A DNA stretch of 64,000 nt from Morchella semilibera. Lineage: Eukaryota > Ascomycota > Pezizomycetes > Pezizales > Morchellaceae. The notes under the pieces were generated by a model. That model was not told the origin of the DNA. It saw only the letters and a program-made list of their open reading frames with translations, and searched no databases. Below, one piece after another: positions 1-11,761 of this stretch (positions within the stretch are counted from its first letter, which is position 1; the number at the start of each line of letters is the position of its first letter). Both the position numbers and the translations under genes were made by a program. The DNA lies in NCBI GenBank assembly GCA_009192285.1, contig WBVU01000003.1, positions 1,271,973-1,335,972 of the forward strand, read 5' to 3'.

Positions 1-1352
1 TCATCATTATTTTTTGACATGAACTATGCGTACCGTCTAGAAATGGAATGAGTTCGTCCCGAGTTCGTTCTGCGCCCAGCGCGAGAGCGATGGTCGATAG
101 ACGCTTGATAGCGTTCAAGCGGAGAAGAACATCGTCATGCTACGGCCTCCATTAGTAACTTATGCTCCACAATCAACAACAATGCCCGCCGAGCACCGCA
201 AGGTTAGTCCAACCTTGAGTTCATCTATCAGGACAGCTATTGGGTAAAGCTCATCGGTGGCAGGCTGGAGATCCATTGTACAAAAAAGGAGCAAGGGGTC
301 AGCTTGTTAAGTCGTGCGTAGTTATTGATCTCGATGGGAGATCTATGGAATATCTCGGATGGATGATGCTATTGTTGTTATAAGTAGCTCGAGGGGAATC
401 GAGAGGTTTACTGGGGCACTATGAAATTTAGGAGGAAGGGAATTAGTTGAAGAGCCTCAAGGGTGGTGGTGGGGAGGGGAGGGAGGGGGGGGGGGGGGTT
501 CTCTTTGAGTTGGTAAATAGATCTGCGTTGAGGGATACAGTGCAGGGAGGGGCAATCATATCGGATAAGGGGGGGGGGGGGTACGGCAAGTTAAGAACTA
601 CTAAGAGTTGGCTGGGGGGTATGATGATGAGATAAACTGTGTACTATGGTATCTTATGCTTGCTTGCTTGCTGGACTGCGAAGCGACCGATAACGTCCGG
701 CGGGCCAAAGCAGCAGCGGGCGAGGAAAGAGGGAAGAGAGGGGGGGGGGGTGGAGAGGGAGGAAATGGTCAAGGAGGGAGGAAGCAGCAGCAACAAGTGG
801 AGAAGAGGCGGGAGTGAGGGGAGGGACACACACGATAATTGAGCAAAGGGCGTAGGCGTGGATGGATGGATGGAGTGTTGATGTGGATGTGGGGGAAGGA
901 GAACAGGCTTGAGCTGATATGGCTTGGGATGAGGGGCTTGTGTTGTTGCTGGAACGAGTGGGATGTGTTGGTTGTGTGAGGTGAGAGATACTATTTTTCT
1001 TTCTCTATCGCACCCTGCTGGCTCTACTAGCAAAGTCGAGTTGGGAAGCAGCAGAAATAGCACAAAAATGGCCAAAATACTACAAAGCACTGCTATCCTA
1101 CCAAGCAAGCAGGAAGTGGCCCGCGTAGAGGTGATGATGTATTACGCCACAATCAGTAGAGATACATGTACTTGGTAGTACCGCCACATGATGAGGCTTT
1201 TCTGAAACCCCCGCACAACCCACCCCTCCAAACCCCTCCATCGAGTCATAATCATCATAGCTGCCAACTGCAGAGCTCGCAGACCTCATCGCAGCTCAAT
1301 TAACAACCTTTGTCCATCTACTTTATATAGAACCAGCAGGCCACTGAAAGCC
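1..1352. other. Gene-free 5' flank, G-rich
   Basis: I see no supportable gene here. The stretch is purine-rich, with G homopolymers at about 485-498, 569-581 and 740-750. Open frames across it encode only low-complexity Gly/Arg/Glu or Ser/Pro/Leu. The last 150 bases are pyrimidine-richer and probably contain the promoter and leader of the tRNA-synthetase gene downstream; 'tttatatag' at about 1322 may be a TATA-like element. Confidence 0.6.
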
Positions 1353-3617
1353 ATGCCTACCGTTGCAGTAAATAAGTATGACCTCTTCGAGGCTCTTGGC
1401 CAGCAGTACACCACCGAAGAATTCGATGAGCTCTGTTTCGAGTTTGGTATGCGGCTCTGTCTCTATTTTTACATATGCAGAGTCAATCATATCACTAACC
1501 ATATTTTTTTCAAAAATCGTAGGTATCGAGCTGGACGAAGATGTATGGTCTTACGAAAAAATACTTTACTTCACGGAAATGATTACTCTGACAGTATTCC
1601 AATTTATCAATAGACCGAGGGCGACGCCGACAGACCAAAGGACCAGGCGCCTCAATTGAAAATTGAGATCCCCGCCAACAGGTAAACTATTCTCTCTGTT
1701 TAAGGTTGCAGGAGTTGACCCTTTCTAGATATGACATGCTCTGCCACGAGGGTATTTCCCTAATGTTAAACGTCTTCCGTGGAAAAATTCCAATGCCAAA
1801 TTACCGTGTTGTTCCTACCGCCGAGGGTCAAGTTCACGAGATCCATGTCCATGAATCGGTACTTTCATAGACACTTGATTTTCAACCATAATGCCCTACT
1901 GACACCGATCGTTAGACTGCCCAAATCCGGCCATACGTTTCTGCTGCTGTGCTGCGTGGAATCAAGTTCACCCAGGACCGATATGACTCATTTATTGCGC
2001 TCCAGGATAAACTTCACCAGAACCTGTGTCGGCAACGTACATTGGTGTCCATGGGGACTCACGATCTCGACACGGTAAAGGGGCCCTTCACCTACGAGGC
2101 CCTGTCACCGGAGGAGATAGTCTTTGCGCCATTGAACCAGGAGAAGGCCATGAACGGGAAGGAATTGATGGAGTTCTACGAGGTTTGCACTCGGGAGAGA
2201 TCCTGTCGGAGGATATTCCAAGTTTGCTGAGGCTCTGGTTATAGAACGATAGGAACCTCGGGAGATACCTCCACATTATCAGGGACTCGCCCGTGTACCC
2301 TGTTATCCTCGACGCCGAACGCAACGTCTGCTCACTCCCCCCAATTATTAATAGTAACCGCTCGAAGATCACCCTCGACACCCGAAATGTTTTCATTGAG
2401 GTTACAGCAACCGACCGCACCAAAGTCGAGATCGTCACCAACATCCTCGTCGCAATGTTTTCCCAATACTGTGATGAAGCTTTCACGTAGTCCCCTCCCC
2501 TTCCGCCGGTCCCGCAAACCCACTAACATTTAAATAGTGCTGAGCCCGTCAAGATCGTCTCCCCCCATAATTCCGAATCCCGCGAAGTCCCCATCCTCAC
2601 TCCGCGCTCCACGACCGCCGAGGTTAGCTACATCAACTCGTGCTGTGGCCTCTCCCTCACTGCCGAGGAGATCTGCAAACTCCTCGAGAAGATGTCCTTC
2701 ATCGCCAAGCCCTCTACCACAGACTCTGACATCATTGATATTGAAGTCCCTGTTACCCGTGCAGATGTACTCCACCAATGCGATATCATGGAGGACGTTG
2801 CAATTGCATACGGCTACAATAACCTCCCCAAGACCTTTCCCGGAAAAACGGGTACTATTGCCGCTCCTCTTCCTATCAACAAGCTCGGCGACATTGTACG
2901 TCTCGAGGCCGCAATGTGTGGATGGAGCGAGGTGATGCCGCTTATTCTGTGCTCGCACGATGAGAACTTTGGGTGGCTTAACCGTACCGATGACGGCAAG
3001 ACGGCTGTCAAGCTTGCAAACCCCAAAACTGCAGAGTATCAGGTTGTCCGTACCTCATTGCTACCTGGTATCTTGAAGACTATCAGGGAGAACCGTAAGC
3101 ACTCACTCCCAATTAAGGTATTTGAGAGCAGCGACGTTGCGTTCAAGGATGAGAGTCTGGAAAGGAAGAGTCGCAACGAAAGGCACTTTGCTGCTGCAAT
3201 CTGTGGGAAGACAAGTGGGTTCGAGGTGGTCCACGGTCTGCTGGATAGGATTATGGCTATGTTGTCTACGGGTGTGAAAGAGAATGGTGCGGGGGGGAAG
3301 AAGGAGGGGTACTGGATCGAGGCCTGTGACAGTGAGTTGCATAGAATAACTTGTGTCTTCAGCAGTACTGACATAAGGAATAGACCCAACTTATTTCCCT
3401 GGTCGAGCGGCTAGTATCTGGATCAGTTCCCAGGACGGAAAGAAGACCTCAATCGGGAAATTTGGAATGTGAGTGATAATTCATGACGCGACACTTTTTA
3501 TCACTTGTTCCACAAATACTAATTACAATAACAAGTCTTCATCCCTCCGTCCTTGAGAAGTTTGAAATCCCATACCCAGTTTCGGCGATGGAAATAAACC
3601 TTGAGGCATTCTTGTAG
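1353..3617 (+). CDS. FRS1: Phenylalanyl-tRNA synthetase beta subunit (cytosolic)
   Basis: This is the beta subunit of the alpha2beta2 enzyme that charges tRNA-Phe in the cytosol. Nine exons fit: 1353-1446, 1523-1542, 1614-1681, 1729-1858, 1916-2182, 2245-2486, 2538-3331, 3384-3468 and 3536-3617. Every junction is GT-AG and the frame is kept, giving 593 aa, almost the length of yeast Frs1. Recognisable family blocks are the N-terminal [11 protein letters not shown], the B3/4 editing-type region ([27 protein letters not shown]), [21 protein letters not shown], the B5-like segment around residues 300-390, and the C-terminal catalytic-like domain ending [11 protein letters not shown] and [17 protein letters not shown]. 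The start is the first ATG in frame with this N-terminus. The nearest other gene is the transporter, about 2.6 kb downstream on the other strand. Nothing looks broken. Identification is secure; exon edges are inferred from splice signals and family sequence. Confidence 0.95.
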
Positions 3618-6254
3618 ACGGGTCTGCGATCTGTTGGGGCTAGGTACTTGATATTTCTGGGCTGGAATACCATATCGCATTGGGCACTTTTGTCTAGTTA
3701 ACTTGGGCTTGAGGTTTGATTCCTAGAAAAAATAAATAAAAAGCTTTTTATCTCCAAGCCTAGTTTATCGAGGAATTTATGTGTAAAATACTATTAAAAG
3801 GCCCCCAGGCCCGACCATATTATAATCCCTGACTTCCAGGTCTCAATATAACTATACAAAGAGCTACCCTTTTGCGGATAAGTAATATCTTAGATCTAGT
3901 CCTTACTGTTGAGTGAAAGTCGAGAAGAACTATTCTTAAAACTTACCGTCTCCGGGTCTTGGTAAAAGAGAACTCTACTTAGTCGTTAATTAAAAGGTCG
4001 GAAATTCTAGTAAGTATTTGGTTGCAACGATTTCCGGCCATTTAATTAACGCGCGAGTATATCTATGAGAAAAGCAAGTGGTGATTTTTAGAATTAGGAG
4101 CACCCGATCCAAGACCATAATCTCGGATCAACCCACAAGACCGTTTGATTCCGGAAATGAATGAAAAAAGACGATTTTGTACTACTTACACGCCTTCGGT
4201 GCCGCTTAAGGCCTAATAGGAACAGAAAAAAAGTGATCGATCAGGATATATTCCTTAGTATTGGATCACAGGTTATCACTCGTATGCCAAGCCACAAACA
4301 TTGCGGCCTAAATCATGTAACTATGAACCTGACACGGAATTTGAGCAGTGGTTTAAAAAGTAGTCTGTGAATATGAAGTAGTTTCCCAGTCGTATGCGGT
4401 CGGGGGAGTAAGGAATGAATTTTCGACCTCAAGCTTCGGTTAGGCCGTAGACTGACACTCCCTAAGCTGGCCAGTACATACATGTACTCATGATTCTGTC
4501 AGAATAGAAATAGCTGTATGGTACATTGTTTATTGATAATGTTAGGTGAGTTTGATGCTGCCTGAATAGAGCCATGTTAGCCCGTTATCAAACTGAAGGA
4601 CCGAGCCTGGTATAGGTGGAGGGAGGTTCACAGGTAAGAAAAAGAAATAGTGGGGGGGGGGGTAGTAGTACTAAAATACTTACTCGCTTACGACAAAGTA
4701 CATGTAGTTACTTACAATGTACTTCTACGGATCTACGTTAGACTTACCGACTTACATACATATACTTACCATTACACTACTTTAAACACGAAAAATGTGT
4801 CCACCATCGCCCCCACCCCCACACCCCCCCCATCGCCCCCACCGTCACTCTCATCCTCAACTTTAACTAGGTTTTAAAATTTCCCATATAATTCAGCTAC
4901 ACCCATTACCTAGAGAAGTTTATCTCGACCTGGAGGGACGAACACACGAAACCTTGTATAGCATCAGCCACACATAGCCGCTCCCCTCGACAGTGAAGAA
5001 AATCTTTAGCAAACCATTAAGTATTTGCACTTGTATTCTCGAACCCCTAATAGCTCTTAATCACAGGAACCGCTTTTGGTCGATCAATCATGCATGGAGA
5101 CCATTACAAGCCTCCCCTTTGACTTACAGCAAATCGAGCGTATATACATGTACTGTACAGAGATCCAAGCCATTGAGACGGGATTTAGCTTCCGGGTATG
5201 ACTCGGCGGTACATACCACGCAGGGAACTTTTGCCCGCCTGAAAAGCATACCAACAGAGCCACTCCTCCAGCTACACACAGCACGGCACAGCCAACAGAA
5301 GAGAAAACAACTCATATCTGCCCACATCCCTAGGCCTCTTACAATTACTTCTACCAGCAGGCGGGGTTTCGTTTCGGATGTTAAGCACACTGCATCTGCG
5401 ACCGCCTCTAAACTGTTAGAATACCCCGCGCCCTTGGTTACACTCTGGCTCCGCGGAACAGATTCCTACAACAAATATACCCTAGCCGCTTCCTTTTGCT
5501 TGAGGGTATGTTAAATGCTCAAGTATCTAGCTGCAAGCGCCCGAGAAATATATGGGCTGTGTATGAATCATAGTGTATCACTCGGATATTTACACCCTGT
5601 CGGCAGCCATATGAGCGCAACACAAACATACCCCGGGCGGGGTTCAGCAGGTATCAGTAGTAAGTACGCCCAGCGATAGTTTATTATACGTAGACTATTG
5701 CAACCCCCCTACCAGCTGCTCTGCCTATAAACAAAGCTCACTCATACATCCATGGGCTGGTGGGGCCAAAGAGCATGGGCCGGACGCACAGGTGTTCTTG
5801 ACCAAAATCTAACTATGTCTGCCAAGCCTCCATTTCTTTTCACATATATAGCAGATACTCTTTCTACCCGAGAAAAATGCTTCTTCAAAAGATGAGAGGC
5901 ACCAACCTTAACAGCTTGATGAATATATTTACTTGACGCTGGAATAAGGGCGAGGAGAGAGGGGATAGGGGGAAGGTTGCGTCAAGAGATATCACTCGAT
6001 ATCATGTATTCATGGCCGGCAGTAGCTACAACTACACTCACTACCTCCCGCCACCCGACCTGCGCCTACAAGTACATCACCGTCACTATTACCTAGTTAT
6101 ATCTAACCCCCCAAACCAGCACAAAAGAAAACCCACACCCACACGCGAACTATAACTCATTTATTTTCTTTGAATCCTAACCTATAAAATATACAAGTAC
6201 AATATCCATCTCTACAGCCCACTCGGAGCGAACAAAAAAGAAAGGAAAGGGCAT
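3618..6254. other. Gene-free, AT-rich spacer
   Basis: There is no supportable gene in this 2.6 kb. A 173-codon frame at 4993-5514 has no family resemblance and no conserved neighbours, and I treat it as chance. The stretch holds a hairpin at 3984-4051 (listed separately), a G11 run at about 4652-4662 and three copies of TACATGTA (about 4481, 4696 and 5145). The AT-rich texture of 3.7-4.4 kb would fit decayed repeat DNA, but I cannot name a family. Confidence 0.5.
3984..4051. repeat. Short inverted repeat (hairpin, MITE-like)
   Basis: Arms 3984-4005 and 4030-4051 are reverse complements over 22 nt with two mismatches, around a 24-nt loop. The left arm begins cgttaattaa. It lies in gene-free DNA. 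It could be a very small foldback element or the remnant of a MITE; no protein or target duplication supports a superfamily. Confidence 0.6.
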
Positions 6255-7540
6255 CTACTCCTTCTTAGCATGGCCATTCTCCAACTTTGCCTTCTTCTTT
6301 GCAACTTCGCTCTGCCTCTTCATTTCTGCCTCCGCACCAACGCCGCCAAAGACGAGACAAACACCGAGCCATTGCATACTGGAAAGACTATGTCCGAACG
6401 CAAAAACGGAAAAGATCATTGACAGCATTTTCCGAGTGACTGTGACAGTCACGAGGACGAGTGAGCCAAATTTGGAGAGTGTGTGGACTGGGGGGGCCTT
6501 TTTTTTAGTTTTTTTTCCTCTATCTGTTTTAGATTGGACGTTGGGGGGGGGGGGGGGGGCTTACAGATAAATACTTGGCCAAGACCACCGCAGACGGCGA
6601 ACCCAAGGATATCCATAACAATCTTAGGATGCTCCTGGACAAATGCAAGCGCATCGGCCAACTCATTGCTCCACGGGTTTAACGCAAGGTAGCTGAGGGT
6701 CATGACAGAGGAAAGAGTGTTGAGCGCAGTCATCATCTGCGGCCCGCTCACAACACCCTTAGGGGTGCGCGCAAAGATATCGTCTTGGATGGTGTTTGTG
6801 AGACCATCAAATAGCAAGTTGACACCAAGCAGCAACATCCCCCACAAGACGTTCTTCTCAGACTCGGAGGTGGAGGACTTCTTTATCTTCTTGGGGCTGC
6901 TAGGGTATAGGGTAAAGACAGCGACACCAGCAGTGACGAGCATAACGACGACGTACTTGTAAAGCGGGTACTTGCGCCTGAAGAGGGTGACATGCAGGAA
7001 CATGACGGGGAGGAGCTTGCATGACTTTGCAAGGATGTAGGTGATGTAGTCGATGTGTCTAAGCGAAGCATAGCCAAAGGGCGAGGCGAGCGACTGAGTT
7101 ATCGAGACCAGGAGAAGCCTAAGTGAGATTGAGAGATTGGGGAATACTCGCGCAGTGGTGGAGCCGGCGTTCGAGTAACGAAAATAAAAGTATCCGGTAA
7201 ATGCCGCGAAGATCGATTGGACGGTGTTGAGGACTAGCGATGCGCGAAAGATCTTCTTGTCATCACCATAGGGAGTCGTGGTAATTCTCTCTTGCAAGAG
7301 GGCCCATGTCAAGCTGAGATACGGTTAATTGAGTGTGTGTGGAAGTGAGGGTAATGATCGTTATTCCTACAATGAAGCATAAATGCCACCAACACAGATG
7401 AACAGTTGGAATATGGAGCTCCCATGATCCTTCGCTTCTTCGGCTTTGTGGGCGACTGAGTCTGCGACGGCAGTAATGGGGTCCTTTGAGGTCTTTGCGT
7501 GACGGTGGCTCTTTGGGGGGGAGGCCTTTAAGCGTGTCAT
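6255..7540 (-). CDS. HUT1: UDP-galactose/nucleotide-sugar transporter, HUT1/SLC35B type
   Basis: This is a multi-pass ER membrane transporter of the drug/metabolite transporter superfamily; Hut1 proteins carry UDP-sugars into the ER lumen and support folding there. On the minus strand three exons fit: 7540-7371, 7313-6565 and 6487-6255, together 383 aa. After a basic, cytosolic-looking N-terminus, about ten hydrophobic segments follow. Family blocks include FLTWALLQERITT, LRHIDYITYILAKSCKLLPVM (about residues 135-155), LLFDGLTNTIQDDIF, GGLGQVFIFHTLSKFGSLV and RKMLSMIFSVF. The C-terminus is lysine-rich (HAKKE) but is not a strict KKxx ER-retrieval signal. Intron 2 contains an uninterrupted G17 run (C17 in the sense strand) just inside the donor. 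It is divergently placed from the next gene, with a 1.6 kb shared promoter region. Confidence 0.92.
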
Positions 7541-8312
7541 TTCTATATATAATAAAAATAGAAAAAGAATAGTAAGAAAGGGTGCTGAACTCAATTCAGT
7601 ATAAAAGCGGGTTAAGAAAAAGGAAGAAGAGGAAGTGAGGGACAGGAGAAGAAGAGATGGCTTATGCAGGGGGGGATGAGCGAGTGTCTGGAGAGATCGT
7701 GGTGGGGGGGGGGGGGGGGGGAAGGAATGAGGGGAAGTGGTGGTTGAGATGAGCTTTCTCTCACTCTCTCTGACCACGGTGTTCTTCGGATGAGTCCAAG
7801 CTCTCTCCCTCTCTCACTCTTCTATTCTGCGTCGCTCTGTGTTACTGTTACTTCTTCTGCTGTCAGGAACGAGTAATCGGGACAGGGGTGCATAAGGCAG
7901 GGATCATCCGGTGCAGTCAGTCAGGACTCAAAGGAGTGGCTGTGTGTGGAGAAGCTGCCTGTTTATGTGTGTGGCTAACTGCAGCTGTCATTGGCTTTAT
8001 GCGCAGTCTGCGTAGTCCACCATCCAACCAACTCTATTTTGAGCCTCAACCCCTGGCCAGAAACGAAAGCTGTTGGATCGATCCCTCGGGAAAGGAAGAA
8101 GAAAAGAAGAAAAGAAGGGATGAAGAGCGCCAGGGGTATGGAAAACATGGGGACCGTTACTCTACGAGACTCTAGCTCCTCTGTATGTATATAGGTACAT
8201 TACATGGTATGTAGGGGCCCCGTTTCCTAGGGCCAAGGGAGCAGAGAAAGGGCTGCAGCGGAATTAAAAGACGAGAGGCAGAAGGGTCTTTCCTACCCGA
8301 GTCCCGGTCAGT

Positions 8313-8335
8313 AGTGTGTGTGTGTGTGTGTGTGC
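8313..8335. repeat. (GT)n microsatellite
   Basis: About eleven GT units in the divergent promoter region between HUT1 and the DFGDF-motif gene. Confidence 0.85.
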
Positions 8336-8635
8336 GTGTATCATCATGCTCTACACGGACTACTCTAAAAACTATTCACTCGAGTGCGTGGTTGTGCATG
8401 ATCATAGGGATAGTGGTAGCAGTAATAGGCATGTACAAGTTCAGTAGAGTAGTGTCAAGGACCAGTAGAAGGGGAATGGAGTCGGAGACCGAGCCGTGCA
8501 CCATCTAGTAGTTAGTAGAAGGATGGGTAGAGGACGTTTGGTGCATGTAATTAGTAAAGTGTGGAGAGGGCAGAAACCATACGATGCCATGCCGAGTACA
8601 TCCATCAAGAAGGGAGGGATGAAGGGGGGAAGTAC

Positions 8636-8726
8636 GGGGAGGGAGGGATGGAGGGATGGAGGGATGGAGGGATGGAAGGAGGGGAGAAGAAGGAGGGAAG
8701 GAAGGAAGGAAGGAAGGAAGGAAGGA
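8636..8726. repeat. (GGAT/GGAG)n and (GGAA)n microsatellite
   Basis: Purine-only tetranucleotide repeats, directly followed by a pyrimidine-only TTC/TCC tract to about 8790. The strand asymmetry flips abruptly at about 8727, a structure prone to triplex (H-DNA) formation. Confidence 0.85.
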
Positions 8727-9122
8727 TTTCTTCTTCTTTCTTCTTCTTTCTCCTCCTCCTCCTCTTCTTTCTCTTCTTATTCTAGTTCTTTCTTACTCTG
8801 GCCACTATTTCTCTCCTTCATCCAGCCATTCCTTCGGTCATTCCACAATAATAACCATCATTCAGACAGCTACAGAAGACATTCTCTAAGACCGTGCTTG
8901 CTTGCTTGCTTGCTTACTTACTTCCTTACTTCCTTTCTTTTCTTTCCTTCTTGCTATACCAACAGCACCTTTTGCTACTACTACTACTACTACTATTACT
9001 ACTGCTTATTGTGTGCTCTAGCGAATTATATTCTGTATACCTGTTTTTTCTCTTTCTTTTGCAGTGCTCAACTATTCGCTCAGCTGTGTCATCACAATAC
9101 CTCTTATTCTCCCTTTATCGAA

Positions 9123-11028
9123 ATGTCCCAGGATCTGTTGAGTGAGTTCGCAGAGTTCTCATCCACCCCCTCCTACTCCTCCCAAAAACCTCCCACTCCT
9201 ACGATACCAAACTCCCGGGCACCTCCCAACAGTCGCCGATTCACCTCCGCAGACCCCCTCGGCCTCGATCTGACCTCTGCCCCTCCATCTGCTCCACAGC
9301 ACTCCCCGCTCCACAATGTCCCCCTGGTACGAACTGGCTCCCATGGTCATCAGCACCGAGCATCTGCGACAAACTTTGACGACCTCCTCGCATACGTCAA
9401 CAACCCGCAAGCTCCATGGCCTCCGAAACCGCCGCACATGTCGAGACTAGGTCACACCCCGCGACAGATGTCGTACCATGGCCCGCTGCCAAACTCAAAG
9501 AAGATTGACCTTTTCGAAGCTCTGGGGAACGACTTTTCGGGGAGTGATGGGAGGGGTGGGAGGTTCACCCCCCACCACTGCACAGGTCGTCTAGCAGGAA
9601 TGGGCACAGCATTAGTCGGAATAGTACCCCGGTGTCACATCAGCGAGGTAGCACGAATGGATCTACGTTTGGAGGCTTCTCCGCGCCTACGCCGCCACCT
9701 GATTTGCTGGACCTGATGGATAACGATAAGCTGGGGGGTGAGGGCGAGGACGATTTTGGAGACTTTGCGTCGGCGACAACAAATGCCCCGCGGAAGCCTT
9801 CAATGCCAGTGCTGACGCCTATACCAGCGCTGTCACCAACGCCGGCACCTACAATCACGACACCAGGTACGCCAAATTCAGGACCGTCGGTGAACCATAC
9901 GCAGAAGAGCAGCTTTTCGGGAACGCAGTACGGTAATAATAACACGCCGCCCCCGAATTCAATGTCTGGGTTTAGTTTCCCGGCAGTGAACAATACGTCC
10001 AAGAACAGCTTCGCCGGGCTACAGGGCTTGGTTCCACTTAGCATTGGCACGCCCCCTCCAGCGTCAATGTCAGGGTTCAGTTTCCCTTTGACCCCTGCAG
10101 CAGCAGCAGGAGCAGCGGCTACACCACCGAGAAATGGGCTACCAGGACTACAGACGAGTGGAAATTACCGGGACAGCATGGGAACCCCAATTTCTCCGCC
10201 GACGCCTCCAAAACCTACAAACCAGCTCTTGACAAAACTTGCCACCCCAGTACTGATTGACGACGATGACGACGACTTTGGCGACTTTATCTCGTCCCCC
10301 GTTGTCTCTGCGGCACCCAAGAACGCCTTCAACACCCCGCCTCCTGCCACTAGAAACTTCAACAGCCCACCGCGAACACGCACCAGCCGTCCCAGTATCA
10401 CCTTGAGAACTTTGCACCCACGATCCCCTCACCTCCCAGAAAACCAGTGCGAGAAGAAGACCCAATACCGCCAGTAGCAGTCTTGCTAACAGCATTCCCG
10501 CCACTGTTCCTCCTCCCGCGGACCCACCTCCTCGACAAGCTCACCACGCTCGAGTTTCCTCTCCGCCAACGCATCCTCGCACATCCCAAGTCCCGCGAAT
10601 TCCTCGAGGGCACCTGCGAGCTTGGGCGCGTGGCTGGCCGCATCATCGCCGGGCGCAAGCGGCGCCCAAAGACTCTCTCTCGCGGGCGCGCCGGCAGTGG
10701 CGGAATGAAGCTGGCGGGCGGCGCCAGCGCGGGCTGGGAGCAACAGAAGGAGGAGCGTGAGGTCAAGGAGACGTGTCGGCTGTGGAGCGATGGGGCTGGA
10801 CGACTGAAGGCTGCTATGGGTGCCGGGGTTCCAGAGATCGTGGATGAGGTCGGACGCATGTCTGCTAAGGTCGTAGGCGGGTGCAGGGTTTGCGGACTGG
10901 CAAGGGGTGAGGTGCTGCCGGGGTTGAAGGAGAGGACTGAGAGGTTGGGGTGGTGGGATGCGGGGTGGGGCGGGCATGGCGGGTGCAGAGGATTTTGGGA
11001 GAAGCATGGAAAGTCACTCATGGCTTGA
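9123..11028 (+). CDS. DFGDF-motif protein, probable clathrin-adaptor accessory protein
   Basis: I do not know a name for this gene. The chosen start is the ATG of MSQDLLSEFAEFSS after a pyrimidine-rich leader; the same frame is open upstream but only through low-complexity DNA. The protein is largely disordered (Pro, Ser, Thr, Asn) and carries two acidic FGDF motifs, at about 9745-9770 (EDDFGDFAS) and 10260-10290 (DDDFGDFIS), plus a DLLDLMD sequence near 9705. FGDF fits the aromatic-G-[PDE]-aromatic motif bound by gamma-ear domains of AP-1 and GGA adaptors, and LLDLM resembles a clathrin box. A structured, basic C-terminal part (about 10450-11028) contains RTHLLDKLTTLEFPLRQRIL and a CRVCGLARGE pair of cysteines. 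The reading frame changes twice, between about 9543 and 9630 and between about 10300 and 10355; short introns could explain both (for example 10301-10353), but I could not settle the splice sites. Trafficking at the trans-Golgi or endosome is inference. Confidence 0.7.
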
Positions 11029-11761
11029 TGTGTGTGGTGTTGGGGGGGGGGGTTCCGTGTGCGTATTTCTTTTTTTTTTCTCTCTTTCGTGTATGGGAAT
11101 GATTTTTTGTTTTGTAGGATGTTTTTAAAGTATTATAATGAGGTAGAATTTTTTTTCCTTTTATTTCTACTTCTCTTGTGGTCGCTGGGCCGCCATTGTA
11201 CAGATAGAAAGTTGTTGAACAGATAAGTAGCATTGTATTCCCGTTAAGAAAAAAGATAGGAATAAAGATAATAAGGGTTAGATACCTCTTTCTGTCTTTT
11301 TTTCTCATTATCCCTTTCGTACCTGGTGCATGGTAGTAAAAACCGGTATTCCACCATTGACACCTCTGGTACTAATATGATCATCACGGTGCAATTGACG
11401 ACGTCGACTGACGACTGACGATTGATGATTCTTAATGAATAAACCAATCAATTAATATAACGACGACGGCGATTGACTGGGCACATATTACAGTTCCAGA
11501 ACACAGAAAGACAGACATCAGAGACACTGAAACTTTTAATATGAAGTAAATACATGTAAAATATCTACCCACCTATACCTGTATATCCCCATACCCGCGT
11601 ACCGCACATCCCACATCTCACATTCCACGACCAAGTCCTCGGTATGTGTGAAGCCACCGCATACCAAGTGACCGCACCAGACTGCATACTCGAAGACCCC
11701 GCAAATACCACCATCGCCCACCTCCCCCCCCTGCGGCGGAAAAGCACATAACCCGCACGCA
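11029..11761. other. Intergenic spacer
   Basis: No gene is visible. It begins with a T-rich probable 3' UTR containing a G11 run at 11042-11052 and ends in the presumed promoter of the TBC-domain gene. A TACATGTA palindrome lies at about 11551. A loose repeat of GACGA/TGACGAC words occurs at 11398-11475. Confidence 0.5.

Larger units (their letters stand above)
7541..9122. promoter_or_regulatory. Divergent intergenic region rich in microsatellites
   Basis: This separates the minus-strand HUT1 gene from the plus-strand DFGDF-motif gene, so both promoters must lie here. It contains a G18 run (7704-7721), a GT repeat (about 8313-8335), a GGAT/GGAG repeat followed by GGAA (about 8636-8726), TTC/TCC tracts (about 8727-8790), a CTTG repeat (about 8896-8915) and a CTA repeat (about 8974-9003). 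The pyrimidine-rich stretch up to 9122 is typical of a fungal 5' leader. Long open frames here encode only Ser/Phe/Leu or Gly/Arg repeats and are rejected as genes. Confidence 0.6.

Noticed and set aside
644-1108. 154-codon minus-strand frame with a hydrophobic start
   Set aside because: After a signal-like start it is His/Pro/Leu/Ser repeat sequence complementary to purine-rich simple DNA.
4993-5514. 173-codon open frame in the spacer after FRS1
   Set aside because: No family resemblance, no splice-supported extension and ordinary random composition.
8496-9122. Long open frame upstream of MSQDLLSEF
   Set aside because: It encodes only Arg/Gly/Glu, Ser/Phe and Leu/Tyr runs from microsatellites; the conserved-looking protein begins at 9123.
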